A stretch of DNA of 64,000 nt, from NCBI GenBank assembly GCA_015143295.1, contig CM026570.1, positions 20,467,250 to 20,531,249 of the forward strand. The letters run 5' to 3'. This document shows positions 36,223 to 48,631 of this stretch, in pieces. A program made the translations under genes and the position numbers. The notes under the pieces are model-generated. The model was not told the origin of the DNA. It worked only from the letters and a program-made list of their open reading frames with translations, and ran no database searches. Each line of letters begins with the position of its first letter. Position 1 is the first letter of the stretch. This DNA comes from Tetracentron sinense. Lineage: Eukaryota > Streptophyta > Magnoliopsida > Trochodendrales > Trochodendraceae.

Positions 36223-37075
36223 TCGCTAAAAGTACTTTGACCCATAACTATTCAAATATCATTAGCGACGGAAACCTCATTTTCTGACGAAATTTGTCAA
36301 TTAGTGACAGATCATATCCGTCGCAAAATATTTTTTTTATCGACAGAATATATATCCATAACTAAATAATTTTTAACTGAGGGAACTTTTTTTTTTTTTA
36401 TTGACAATACAATATTTTATTTTCATATCACAATCAATTAGCAATTGGTCTTAACAATTAGTAATTACCAAAATCAATTAAAAATTAAATAAATCTAATT
36501 AAAATTAACAAATAAATAATCTAATTAACAACTCATAAAATCAATTAACAATTTGAAATAAAATATAGTTAACAATAAAAAAAAATCACTATCCAAGAAG
36601 AGAGAGAGAGAGAGACATGTCTCTGTGCAATGAGAAGAAAATAGAGAAAAGAGAGAGACGTAGACCTTATAGATAGAGCAGAGATCAGCGGTGGCAGGAG
36701 GAGGTCGGCGCAGTGCAGCGGCAACAACGACAAGAGAACTAGGGACAAAGAAAAATCACGAGGCAAAGTAAATTTTTGCAAATAATTAAGGATTTAAGCT
36801 ATCGTCATTAGCGACAAATGATATTCTATTGCAATATTTCCTTAATTAGAAATGGATATATATCAGATTCCAAAAATATATTTAACGAACAAAAACTCTC
36901 CTTCAGTAAATATAATTTATATTAGCGTCCAACATTTTTTATCGTTAAAAATAATTTATATTAATGACTGTAATTATCCGTCGTTAAACATTTTACTTTT
37001 AATATCTTATTTTAAAATTATTATTATGGTCAAGGAATTGATAATTAGTGACAGAAATATACTATATTTTCTATA
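36020..37075. mobile_element. Decayed DNA-transposon-like region with GCGACGG/CCGTCG motifs
   Basis: Repeated motifs such as TTAGCGACGGAAACC, CCGTCGCTAA-like and TAGTGACAGAAATA occur in both orientations at the two sides of an AT-rich core, like subterminal repeats of CACTA-type elements. I could not find intact CACTA ends. The right part is duplicated at 41930-42770. A GAGA run (36598-36617) lies inside. Confidence 0.4.
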
Positions 37076-37077
37076 TG

Positions 37078-37345
37078 TAATAGATAAAGGTGGATCGAGC
37101 CATGGAGGGCAGGGCCCTAATTCGGCCTATATTCGAGCCAAGCTAAGCTAAACTTTGGCCAAGCTTGAGCTTGGTTTGAACATGTTTGAGTTCATCTTGA
37201 GTTTGGTTTGAGCTTGATTCGAGCTCAAATGTTCAAGCTTGAGCTTGGCTTGAACAAGTTTGATCAAGCTCGATCTTGAACTTGATTCAAGCTTGAGCTA
37301 ACCTAGCATTCAAGCTGAGGCAAGCTTGGGTTGGCTCAAGCTTGT
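37078..37345. repeat. AAGCTTGAGCTTGG-type degenerate repeat (copy 1)
   Basis: Built from short units such as GAGCTTGGTTTGAAC and TTCAAGCTTGAGCTTGGC. The counterpart is 42770-43035. The sequence starts AAAGGTGGATCGAGCC; near 43545-43575 an inverse GAGCTCACGAGCCACCTT is present, which may be the other end of the same element in copy 2. Confidence 0.55.
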
Positions 37346-38994
37346 TTCAAATTTCAAGGTTATTTATTTTAATCAATTTCACATGATTTTAATTTAATCA
37401 GATTTGAGGATGGTATTTAGTCGAGAAGTAGAGAGTTATTATTAGGTTTTTAAAAAAATATTTTAACTTCTCAACTTTCTTTTGTTATTATTACCTCATA
37501 GACTTATTTATTATATCATTGAACTTAGTTACATTTTTTTTAAATATTGATAAGTTAATCTATTAAAAGTATTATGATTACTGTTGTGATTGTAAATATC
37601 ACCTATTATTGTATATATCATATCAAGATTGTTCATAAATGATTTTGGTTGATAAAGTCTCTTAGATTTGGGTCCCTAAAAAATTAAAATGGATTGGGAA
37701 ATTGAGATAGGTGGGTTGAAAGTCTCTAGAGCCCCAATGTACTTGTGGAGTGTTGGGATAGTCTGATCCCTACTGTTAGATTATAAAGTGTGATCTTTGG
37801 ATTATTTTAATCAACGAGTGTTTTTTATATATATATATAAGTTGCATGTTTGAAAAGAATGTGCATATCATTTCATGCATTCATAGTAGGATTGTTAAGT
37901 AAATTATTATAGTTTTTTGCATTACTTGAGGATGAACCTTAGACCTTAAAATGAGTAATTGTAATCTGATTAGTTATGTAATATGTTTTTAAAGGTCGTA
38001 GATCTTCTATTTATTGGGATGTGAGTTCATTCTTATTTATCATTTATTTTAGGTAAGAAGAATGAATGAGATGTTTTAGTTATAAATTGGGGATTTCGAT
38101 ATATTCTCCTATTGACTGATTTGAACTTTTTACATTAAAAAAATTTGAACAGTTGTTGATATAGTTAAAATTTTGGAGATTTCTTATCATTGATTTTTTT
38201 ATTTCTGGATAAATCTTTGACTTATTTAGTTTTATATATTAGATGTAAAAGAGTATTTGGATGATTGATATCCGCTCCAATGAATAATAAGAGCCATGTT
38301 TTGTTTATTTAATATATATTATTTTTATTGCTTAATTGTGATTTAACTAAATTTTATTATATTATAAAATATGAAATTAAGTAATATTAGATTGGATGAG
38401 TCTAGGTTGCACCTCGGGATTCGTGTGCACATCAAGATTTGTGTCATGAGTTTTGGTGAGTGACACTCACATTGCAAAAAATGAAGAAATAAAAGAAGTG
38501 CAGTCAAAGATTTTGTGTTCGTGTGAGAGTGAGAGAGTCTCACTTGGAAGAGAGATTGAGAGGTGACGGTTGTCGGTGTTGACCAAGATGTACAATTGAA
38601 GATTCAGTCCTCGATTCTTGGCGGTTGATAGTATCCTTGTGACAAGTGACATAGGGTTATAAATTTAGGGAGAAAAAGAAATCGAGAGAAAAGTAGAGGG
38701 AGTGCTTTGGGCATGGTGACTAGAGGCTTGTAGTGACATTGTGGGTGATGAGACATTGACTTAAGGTTAGGAATTGAAGGAGAGAAAGAAACCGAGAGAA
38801 AGGAAATTACATACGCATACGAGAAAGAAGAATGATGTTTTAAGGATTTACCTTATAGGTTTAGAAGTTTTTTTTTAAAAAAATTTATATGTACTATTTA
38901 TGAATAAGTTGCGAATGATTGGCTTTACTTAAGAAATTCGCGAATGTTTTGCATGTTTGAACTATATAGATAACAAATTATACGTATTATTTGC

Positions 38995-39026
<32 letters not shown>

Positions 39027-41257
39027 TACGTGAATTTACTAACCATGGTCTAACACTCAAGCGATGAGGGGACTCCTCTTGATTTGTTGGATAGAGTCAC
39101 TTTAGGTTACATTTGTTTAGAGGGAAAATGATGCTGACTGAAGCGTATGGAGAAGATCACCATCTTTTATTATTGGTTAAACTTAGAGTCCAAAAGGATA
39201 ATTAGAGAAGAAATTCTCTAATAGAGAACACGAATTCACTACTTCATAAAAACTGAGTAAACCCTTATATCCATAGTTTAAATACAACGCAAACAAGCTC
39301 TTAATTCAACTCAATTACGTCTTAAAAACCGAGTTACTCGGAATATCAAATCTCACTAGAAACCCTTAAATAAGAGATTCTTAACTCGACCAGACTACAA
39401 GAGCCAAGATTTTATTATTTATAGGAAAATTACTATAAATAATAAACCTGACTTTAAGGACTTTTTGACTTCCAACTGACCTTAAAATATGCTCACGAGA
39501 TGGTGAGTTTAGTCTCGTTGATAGCTTTAAAACAAAAAATATTGCACATCATTTGGGTAACCTTGCAAGAAGTTACACATGTTTGAAGTCGGGTAAGGCA
39601 TCCATCAGAGTGGTTGGGGTAGGGGTATTCGTAATCCACATTATTTGCACTTCCGACCCATTTTCTTCTAATCTAAACGATCAAGAAGTTACTGGGTACA
39701 TGCTCTTTGATAGAAAAAAGGTTCATTGAATTGTCAATAGGGAAATTTTTTTAATTTTTGTGTTTGGCATGCTACAAAATGAGTATATACTTTAAATAAT
39801 TCTCTAATTTTACTTTATTTTTGAGGAAAATGTTTCTTTAAAAATATAAGAGAATTAATTTCTAAGAAAATTTTCTTTTTACCTTTCGAACGAACAAAGC
39901 CAGGGGCTTTTCTAATTTCACAAAACTAAATGATGTTAAGAAAATATAGAAGAAAGGTGTTGCTTCCATGTTGAGAGTTTGGGGTCTTGCATCCTCTATA
40001 AACAAAATGTTTTTCATTTTTTAATTGTAATTACATATTTAAACGTAATATTCGCATTCTATGTAAAAGAAGGTATAGATCACGGACAACCCACTTTAAA
40101 AAAATGTAAATATATATATGTATATATATTCATCGGGTCCTATAAGTGTCCAAACCCAATCCAAATACATTCCAGGTTGAGAAGCAAAATCCAAACCCAA
40201 ATTATGCCAAAATCTCAAACCAAACCCGTGAAAAGTTGGCTAAGTTGTCCAGCTGGGTGAAAGAAACCTCTTCCTTTCTTAATTTACATCACATGGAATG
40301 CTAGCTAAAGTGATAGGGTTCACAATAAAAAAAAACGCTTAGCCTTTTCTTAGATGTCAAATATTTTTAGACGTGAGCCATACCAAAATTATTAATTTTT
40401 TAAAGGTCAAATATATTTTGATCTTTTGTTACGTGCGACCAAAAAGAATGCTAGCATTAAGTGGTCAACTCAGCCATATTAAACAAGGTCAAATCACTTT
40501 TAAATAAGATTTCACAAAAAGAAAAACAAAAATTTACAATGATTGGGAGCTCCAGTTGAAGAGACTGGAAGAGATAATCAAAGCAATTGAAAAAACAATG
40601 TCTTATATATATTTCAAAAATGAAATTAACTATCAACAAGATTTCGGGTTGAATACTCAAAGAAGGGTATTCTTTAACAATACAATTCTTTTTTTAATTA
40701 CTTATTACCCCTTTCCAAGACAATTTTTGGATCACTTTGGTTGAGTAATCAACTAACTGGAGCTAACGGTGATAGTTAAGGTCTTTAAAAATTCAGTTTA
40801 AATATAAAGAGGAATTCTATTTCATGGCATTGATGATAGCTCTCCTTTTTACACTATTACAGTGAAAATTTTGTAATTATGGTGTTTGCAAAATTACCCA
40901 ACCTCCTACCATAATTACAAACATGCCATAACTATAGTGTAAAAAAGGGAGGTTGGCTTCAACATTGTGACTAGAGATCTGGATCAAAATTAAACTCTTA
41001 AAATTGGCAAATGATAAACTATGCCCAAGTGTTAAGTTCGGGCATTCATATAACATGCGGCGTGTGGCGTTTTAAAGGAGTGTGTGGCATTTTAAAGGAG
41101 AGAGTAATCAATTGGGGAAAAGTAAAAATCATGGGAAGAAAATGAAATGACTTATGCCCAAATTATCGTCAGGTGTCGCATGTTTTATGGATGCCCGACT
41201 CAACTCGGGCATTTGATGGTGCTAATCTTTTGCCCTTTAAAATAATAGAAAAGATAT

Positions 41258-41514
41258 GAGCAGTGATTAGCATAGTGATTAGCATACCTGAGAAATGGAT
41301 TTTACAATCTAAGGTTGGACCTCACTGGTCCATGCCGATCCTCTTAAATACTAACCATAGTGGGTTGGTATTTAAGAGGATGGACATGGACCAATGAGAT
41401 CCAACCTTATTGTAAAATCCATTACCTGGAGTTGGTATTTAAGATGATGGGCATGGACCAATGGGTCCAACCTTGAATTGTAAAATCAATTCCGAGGTAT
41501 GTTACTTATTTCCA
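41258..41514. mobile_element. MITE of 257 bp, 9-bp target duplication, in copy 2 only
   Basis: AAAAGATAT lies on both sides (41249-41257 and 41515-41523). Copy 1 has the uninterrupted site AGAAGATATTTAG at about 34543, an empty-site control. Ends share ACATACCT...GATTTTACAAT-type inverted sequence. The centre is a long hairpin: GGATTTTACAATCTAAGGTT against AACCTTATTGTAAAATCC, and AGGATGGACATGGACCA against its inverse. Confidence 0.85.
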
Positions 41515-41790
41515 AAAAGATATTTAGTTGTCAGAAATATCCACCTTGGTATTTGGATTGCGCTGATTCAACTGAAACTCTTGTTTGTAATTAATTTCTA
41601 AAATACTCCCATGCCACTTGTTAATGGTTGACGATTGGAGATTTCTCTTAAGATAATATGGTATGGCCGGCCAAAGAAACAGACGGTAGTTCGTACAGTT
41701 ACTGGGAAAAGGGAGTTTTCCCGTGGGCGCCTGACGGAAAGAGGCAGCTGTTTATTTCACAGTCTTTTCAAGGAGAGCCAAACAGTTCAT

Positions 41791-41889
41791 TATATACACT
41801 GAGATCTCTTGGATTTTGCTAATCCCACTCTCCTTACTGTACTGTATTCTACTGCTCTCTCCTAGTCCTCACTCCTCCCAGCACAAATG
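41791..41889 (+). promoter_or_regulatory. Promoter-like module (copy 2)
   Basis: TATATAC at 41791-41797, CT-rich leader, ATG at 41887-41889, then a stop after 12 codons because of small changes relative to copy 1. TATA-to-ATG spacing is 96 bp here and 94 bp in copy 1. Confidence 0.4.
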
Positions 41890-42769
41890 GATAGATTTTT
41901 GTCAGTGAAGCCACAAGAATCTTGACACAAAGTACTTTGACCTATAACTATTTAAATATCAGTAGCAACGGAAACCTTATTTTGTGATGAAATGTGTCAA
42001 TTAGCGACAGAATATATCGGTCGCAAAATATTTTTTTTACCGACGTAATATATCCATCACTAAATACTTTTTACTGACTGAACTTTTTTTTAATTGACAA
42101 TACAATATATTTTTTTTCATATCACAATCAATTAATTATTGGTCTTAACAATTTGTAATTACCAAAATTAATTAAAAATTAAATAAATCTAATTAAAATT
42201 AACAAATAAATAATCTAATTAATAACTCATAAAATCAATTAACAATTTGAAATAAAATATAATTAACAATAACAAAAATACTATCCAAGAAGAGAGAGAG
42301 ACATGTCTCTGCGCAATGAGAAGAAGAAAGAGAAAAGAGAGAGACGGAGAACCTACAGATAGAGAAGAGATCAACGGTGGCAAGAGGAGGTTGGCGCAAT
42401 GTAGCAACAACAACGAAAAGAGAGTTAGGGACAAAGAAAAATCACGAGGCAAAGTAAATTTTTACAAATAATTAAGGATTTAAGCTATCGTCATTAGCGA
42501 CAAATGATATTTTGTTGCAATATTTTCTTAATTAGAAATGGATATATATCTGATTCTAAAAATATATTTAACGAACGAAAACTCTCCTTCAGTAAATATA
42601 ATTTATCTTAGCGACCAACATTTTCTATCGTTAAAAATAATTTATATTAATTATTATAAATATCCGTCGTTAAACATTTTACTTTTAATATCGTATTTTA
42701 AAATTATTATTATGATCAAGGAATTGATAATTAGTGATGGAAATATACTATATTTTCTATATGTAACAG

Positions 42770-43035
42770 ATAAAGGTGGATCGAGCCATGGAGGCAAGGC
42801 CCTAATTCGGCCTGTATTCGAGCCAAGCTAAGCTAAGCTTTTGCCAAGCTTGAGCTTGGTTTGAACATGTTTGAGTTCATCTTGAGTTTGGTTTGAGCTT
42901 GATTCGAGCTCGAATGTTCAAGTTTGAGCTTGGCTTCAATAAGTTTGATCAAACTCGAGCTTGAACTTGATTCAAGCTTGAGCCAACCTAGCATCCAAGT
43001 TGAGCCAAGCTTGGGTTGGCTCAAGCTTGTTTCAA
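42770..43035. repeat. AAGCTTGAGCTTGG-type degenerate repeat (copy 2)
   Basis: Counterpart of 37078-37345, with the same order of GAGCTTG and TTCAAGCTTGAGC units. ORFs here are translations of the repeat. Confidence 0.5.
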
Positions 43036-43205
43036 ATTTCAAGGTTATATATTTTAATCAATTTCACATGATTTTAATTTAACCAGATTTGAGGATGGTA
43101 TTTAGTCCAGAAGTAGAGAATTATTATTAGGCTTTTTTTGTTTAAAAAATATTTTAACTTGTCAACTTTCTTTTGTTATTATTACCTCATATATGACTTT
43201 GCTAG

Positions 43206-43345
43206 TGAGACCCCATTAGGGCTGAGATCATGCTCTAAGAGCATGGGATTTCAGGTGGGGCCCATTTCACATGGTACACCCCAGCTGAAATCCCATGCGC
43301 TCAGAATACGATCTTGGTGATCTTGGCCCTAAGGGGGTCTCCGAA
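43206..43345. mobile_element. Hairpin MITE, about 140 bp
   Basis: AGACCCCATTAGGGCTGAGA at the left pairs with the right end CCCTAAGGGGGTCT. Inner arms GCATGGGATTTCAGGTGGGG and CCCCAGCTGAAATCCCATGC are nearly perfect inverses. It sits just beyond the end of copy 2 similarity, so it may have landed at or near the duplication breakpoint. Confidence 0.65.
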
Positions 43346-44712
43346 GAGTTATCCATATATTTATATATATAATATTTCGAGTTGAGCCAAAGTCAAGCTC
43401 TAAACAAACCAAACTTAAACTGAAACGAATCAAAAAGGTTTCACTTAATTAAGCTTGACTTATTTAAACACTTGAGCTCAAATAGAAACTTGTCTTTGGT
43501 CGATCAATCGTGAAATGCTAGCTTGAACTTAACTTGAATGAACTGAGCCAAGTTGAGCTCACGAGCCACCTTGGTTTGAATGCAGCCCAGGCCTAAGGTA
43601 AGAGGGCCTTATATTTTTGGGCCTCGCCAAGCCCTTAGCCTTAGGAGGACAAGGCTTTGGAGAGTTGGGCCAGGCATCCTTCTTAGAGAGCCATTGTAAC
43701 ATGCCTACTTGAGAGTCCTCATCGTCCTCATCTTCTTTCATTTGGGCTTGGGCTTCGTTAAACAGCAGTGTAGTGGGCTTTAACCGCAACAAATGGGTCA
43801 TTCTTTGAATTGCCGGATGGTTTCATTTGTAACTGAAAAAAGAGAAGGATGAAAAAGAAAAGCTAAGGGTTATTTAGGAATGGAAAATAGTCACCTCCTT
43901 GGTCGGTGACGTGAGGAGGGCTGTCTCGGCTCCGTTTTCTTGCCATGTGTCCCCTTTCTAACCCCATTTAACTATGGTTAAGATTCATCCACCCTTAGGG
44001 TTCACCCATCTACCCTTGGTTTTTTTTTTTTTTTTTTTATAAATAATAATAAAATAAATTTAACTAAAAGGTTAAAATATCTAACCCAAGTTAAAGGGAG
44101 TTGAAGGGTTAGCTATGTGAGAGCGAGGAGGAATAGTCCCCTCCTTGGACCGACGAGGGGACTATTGTTCTTTAGGAATACCCCCACTTTATCCACTTTG
44201 TTATTTGACATTTTCTTTGTTTCGACACTTTCGAATCCCCCTTTGATCTTGACCCTTTATCTATCTTTCAGAATTAGACCAACAGGCGTGTGTTTGTGGG
44301 TGTGTGTCATGTATAGTGTGTGTTATCTTGTATTAAAAGAAAAAAAAAAAAACCTATATGAGACCTAGTCTCATCAGTTATTTACCCTTAAGATAGTGAG
44401 CCCTTAATGCCCCCACCTCCCTCTCTCTTTTTGAAAGGATGTGTGAGTGCAATGGCCTTGTGGCCCTGGATCGTGTGTAAACTAAGTACTGTGTGGGTGT
44501 TATATTGTGTTAACCAAAAACGAAGGTTATATTGTTGAACTCCATTGATTAGAGAATCTTAACCACGGTTAATAGGGATTAAAAATTGTTAGACATGTTG
44601 GGGGTGGGGGGTACAAGTGAACTCTCCCTAAGTTCAATTGGAGTTGGCTGTGATATGATCTCCGAAACTCATGATTCTATTATGGATTTGACTTTGAGAT
44701 TCAGCTCTCTAT
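43346..44712. other. Non-coding, with a MITE-like palindrome at about 43870-44185
   Basis: 43380-43570 has GAGCC/GAGCTC-rich sequence. 43870-44185 is flanked by TATTTAGGAATGGAAAATAG and inverse CTATTGTTCTTTAGGAATA-type ends with a core rich in TTAAC(T/C)ATGGTTAA, resembling the MITE split by the big CACTA element. Poly-T near 44020. A minus-strand ORF at 43559-43801 has no recognisable domain. Confidence 0.4.
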
Positions 44713-45054
44713 CCTCTAGAGGGCCTCCGATCGTCTCTGGCGAAGCCAGAAACCCCTTGTCTGCGCAATCATAGAATAAGGGATAAGTGGTGGAGAAGTT
44801 AAAATCATTGGCTCCATGATTTTGACTTCTCGACACATTATATGACACATGGTGATAAGGTATTGAGATAAAGGGTGAGAGATATAAGTGGGGAGAAGTC
44901 AAAATTATGGAGAGAAAATTAAATGACTTCTCTTCTTTTTAACGCCACATGTCCCCTATTCTATGGTTGTCTTAATGCCACATGTCCCCTATTCTATGGT
45001 TGTCTCAGAGGGGCTTCAGGCTTCGCTAGAGACAATCCGAGGCCCCTCTAGAGG
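44713..45054. mobile_element. MITE of about 340 bp with long inverted ends
   Basis: CCTCTAGAGGGCCTCCGATC...GGCGAAGCC at the left is the inverse of GGCTTCGCTAGAGACAATCC...CCCCTCTAGAGG at the right. Both sides continue into ATAGAATAGGG-type pairing. At 44944 and 44977 a 33-bp unit (GCCACATGTCCCCTATTCTA...) is tandemly repeated. Confidence 0.7.
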
Positions 45055-46019
45055 GCGAGGCTACAGACTGTCGGTAGTTTTGTCTTTACAGAACATTCTG
45101 TTTTCTACGCTTTTTACCTTGTGAGAAGAGGGTATTATGGTAATTTAAAGCAATGGTACTTATAGCTTAATAAATTAATAAGGAAAATAGTTAAAGTACC
45201 GTGGTTCCCATTTTGAAACGGAATGAAGGGTCCTCATTGGTCTATGCCTCAATTTTAAATACTCACCTACTGTGGTTAAGATTCACTCATCCCTAAGGTT
45301 AAGCAATCCAACCATGATTTTTCATAAAACAAAAACTAAAATCTTAGTTTTAATTTTGTTAAGCTTAACTAGGGTTAAACAAGGTTTTTAATTTTGAAAT
45401 TCTCGATGATTTCGGCCGGCCAACTAGAACCGAAATCCCGAAAATCTTGTTGAAATTTCGTTGTTAAAAGGGACGTGAGGACACGGGGTAAGATATGAAA
45501 CAGACCCATGGGTCTGCTAAGCAGTGCTCAATTAATAATAACAAAAAAAGAGTCAACGTATTTATCATATATTTTTTATTTACTTGTTTCTTTTTTCGAG
45601 TTGAATCACCAAATTAACCCCAAACTCCTAAGCAATTTGAGAGTTCTTTTCCCAACAGAGAGGGGTTCATGTGCTCACATGGACACCGTCACGGGTTCGA
45701 GACGGTGTCCTGTAAGTTAAGAAATATAAATAGAAACAAATAAAAATATAAAAATTATTCAATTTGTATGGACCAAATCAGTTTTTAATATTGGGATATT
45801 TGAACTGAGAGAGACGTTTTTATGATGACTTTAGACGTCACATTACGGTGGATCCAGGCACATGCAATGCTCTAGACATAATAATGCATATTAACGGTCG
45901 AATTAGGGTTCACTATGGACATGCAGGAAGCTTGTAGAGGACTTCTAAGCTGACCGTAGTGTCCCGTGTCCCTTTTAACCCATGTTCAATCATGGTTAAG
46001 CTTATTTAAATTAAAACAA

Positions 46020-46059
<40 letters not shown>

Positions 46060-46207
46060 TTTTCTAAAAACCATGGTTAGATTACTTAACTCTAAGGGTC
46101 TAACCACAATTGATGGATGGTAGAAAAGGGGATTGGACCAATGAGGTCAGTGGGGTTAGCTTCTAAGCTGACCCAGGGTCCGTTTTCCATTTCCTAAACT
46201 TGTATCA
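45055..46207. other. Non-coding, MITE-like fragments, TA microsatellite
   Basis: 45380-45465 resembles the hAT-type MITE at 28483 (AAGGTTTTTAATTTTGAAAT, GATTTCGG). The sequence CTTCTAAGCTGACCG...GTCCCTTTTAACC at 45945-45985 is shared with 12735-12765 and 46160-46175. 46021-46050 is a TA repeat followed by poly-T. No gene seen. Confidence 0.4.
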
Positions 46208-48631
46208 TCTTCACTAATATAAATGCGGATTGGCATGTTCAAAAGGTTGGTTGTAGTTTTATTACTTCAAAACTACTATTTACTTCGTTCCAAAGGTGAA
46301 TTGAGTTTTATTTAATTTCAAAACTGTCCTTATACATATGAATTGAATTTTAGTTAATTTCAAAATTACCATTACACATATGGGTTTAAAACGTGGACTA
46401 AATTTTACATGATTCTAAAACTATCCATTTTTAATAATAATATAATTTGGATGGGCATGTTCAAAACATTGATTGAAAAGACATTTTTTGAGATTAACTA
46501 AAATTCAACTCATATGTGTAAGGGCATTTTTGGAATTAATTAAGATTCAATCAACCTTCTTTTTTGTTTTTGTTTTAACTTGTCAATCCTATGGGTTGGC
46601 ACCAAGTAAAGGGTAGTTTTAGTATTAATAAAACTTCAATCAATGTTTTGAATATGTCAATCTCATTTCAAAACTGTCGTTACACATATGAGTTGAATTT
46701 TAATTAATTCTAAAACTGCTCTTACACGTTGACTAAATTTTACATAACTCCAAAACTACACTGAATTTTAGATTACCAATATAATGAAGATGGGCATGCT
46801 CAAAAAGTTTTTTTTTTTTTTTTGTAAAACAAAAACACTGAGAAAGAGTAGGGGAGGGGTTTGACATGCCCCTACTAGTTTATTAATAATAAAAGAGATG
46901 GGGGACATGAAACCTTACTCCTACAGGACAACCAAAACGAAATTAAAAAAATAAGACACAACAAAAATTACTTTTGGAGCACTCTAACGTTACCTAATCC
47001 TACCTTATCTAGGAATATAAGAGACTTAGAATGACAATCTTGATTCAAGCGGAAAACTCTAGAACTTAGCATATCATATCCATAACTAGCAAGGGAATCT
47101 ACAACTGTATTAGCTTCTCTATAAATATGGCAAATAGAAGGATAAAGATTCTCATAATTTTGATTATGCCACATCACTTATTTTATTGGATCTTATAGAG
47201 CCTATTCATGCACGACATGATCCGAGTCTAATCATAGAAAGTTTTCTCCTCAAGTGAACCAACCTATCTTCTGTATGGGGCTTATGCGGTGGTTGGAACA
47301 GAGACACATTTGATTAAATTTAATTAATTCCAAAACTACCCTTTGCTTAGTTCAAAGGTTGATTGAATTTTAGTTAATTCCAAAACAACCCCTTATATAC
47401 ATGGGTTGAATTTTAGTTAATGTTAAAACTGCCCTTACACATATGGGTTCAAAACGTGGACTGAATTTTTTATAATTCTGAAACTACCTTTCTTTACTAA
47501 TATAATGAGGATGGGCATGATTAAAACATTGATTGAAATTTAATTAAATCCACAACTGCTCTTTTCTTGGTTTAAGGTTGATTGAATTTTAGTTAATTCC
47601 CAAATTGCCCTTTACACATATGGGTTTAATTTTATTTAATTCCAAAACTACCCTCACACATACGGGTTGAATTTTAGATAATTCCAAAACTTCCCTTACA
47701 TGGGTTCAAAACGTTGATTGAAATTTAATTAATTCCAAAACTACCCTTTACTTGGTTCAAGGTTGATTGGATTTTATTTAATTCCAAAACTACCCTTACA
47801 CATATGGGTTGGATTTTAATCAATTCCAAAACTGCCTTTACTCGTATATAAGGACAATGATACTTTGAAGGTTGATTGAATTTTAGCTTAATTTGAAAAC
47901 TACTCATTTGCTAATATATATATAGTGATATTTAAGAAATTAATTGAATTTTCACTTAATTTCAAAATTAGCCTTTATTAATTTTAGTACATTTTCCCCT
48001 AAAAAAGTTGTTTAAAATTTAATTTAATTCTAAAACTGTCCTTTATTAATAGATAAAGTAATTTTTCATAACTAGACCGACCATCAAACCGATCGGGTGA
48101 TCAGTTCCCAATTCGACCGGTTCGTTTGGATAATGACATTTTATTATTAAAATATTTAATTTTACTTTCTTGGCGAGAATGTCCCTAAAGTTAATTTATT
48201 CTCAAAATATCCTTAAGTTTTTATACCCAAAATACCCTCAATGCTTTTCTGTGGTCAAAATCTCTCGAATATTTTATTAGTTCTCAAAATGCAACTAAGT
48301 CAAATTTCTCACAATTTTTTAACCCAAAATGCTCCTCAAGTTATTCCATATTCCATTTTCTTGATTTCCCTTAAATTTACATACCCAAAATGCCCTCAAT
48401 GTTTTTACACCCAAAATGCCCCTAAGGCTTTTTGGTTCTCAAAATATTTATACGCCATGTTTCTATTTCCAACGTGTCCCTCACAATTTTTTTCATCCAA
48501 AACGTCTGTCAAGTTTGTATAGTCAAAATATTCTTTAAATGTTTCCCCAAAATGCCCCTCACTAGGAACCCTCTTCCCAGTCTCTCTCCCCCTCCCCCTC
48601 TCTCACGTGCATCGCACGTGCGGCCCACTAA
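46208..48631 (+). mobile_element. Non-autonomous Helitron, about 2.4 kb, with repeated interior
   Basis: The 3' end is a hairpin (CACGTGC ATC GCACGTG) followed by CGGCCCACTAA and host T, matching the hairpin-plus-CTRR rule. The proposed 5' end is TCTTCACTAATATAAATGCG after host A (46207), giving insertion between A and T as Helitrons do. The interior repeats related units of the form ACTAATATAATGAGGATGGG and TTCCAAAACTACCCTTACAC, and near 48240-48560 units like CCCAAAATGCCCCTCA. No Rep/helicase is present. A LINE fragment is inserted at 46808-47280. Confidence 0.7.
46808..47280 (-). pseudogene. 5'-truncated LINE fragment with RNase H C-terminus
   Basis: On the minus strand an ORF (47177-46968) reads ...ICHIYREANTVVDSLASYGYD..., the end of the RNase H domain found in plant L1-type LINEs. 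It is followed by a short 3' region and a poly-A tail (poly-T at 46808-46823 on the plus strand). Reverse transcriptase and endonuclease are missing. The upstream limit is uncertain. Confidence 0.7.

Larger units (their letters stand above)
30950..37540. repeat. Copy 1 of a tandem segmental duplication
   Basis: 30950-34990 matches 37540-41930 and 36225-37500 matches 41930-43195, in the same order and orientation, so the two copies lie head to tail. Anchor matches: TATCACCTATTATTGTATAT (31050/37600), TAACCATGGTCTAACACTCA (32358/39040), CTGAGATCTCTTGGATTTTG (34865/41799), AAAACTCTCCTTCAGTAAAT (36890/42578). By eye about one base in ten to fifteen differs. The unit holds no recognisable protein gene. 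Copy 1 carries a block at about 34995-36222 that copy 2 lacks. Confidence 0.85.
37540..43200. repeat. Copy 2 of the tandem segmental duplication
   Basis: Follows copy 1 directly; the join is near 37500-37540. Compared with copy 1 it has gained a 257-bp MITE (41258-41514) and lost about 1.2 kb at 41930. It also has a longer TA microsatellite at 38996-39020. Similarity ends near 43195 (ATTACCTCATA), after which unrelated sequence follows. No protein gene is recognisable. Confidence 0.85.

Noticed and set aside
36020-36360. Left end of a third complete CACTA element
   Set aside because: Subterminal-like motifs are present but no CACTA terminus or 3-bp duplication could be placed.
43559-43801. 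Minus-strand ORF of 80 residues with an acidic stretch
   Set aside because: Vaguely retrotransposon-like, but no diagnostic motif; not supportable as a gene.
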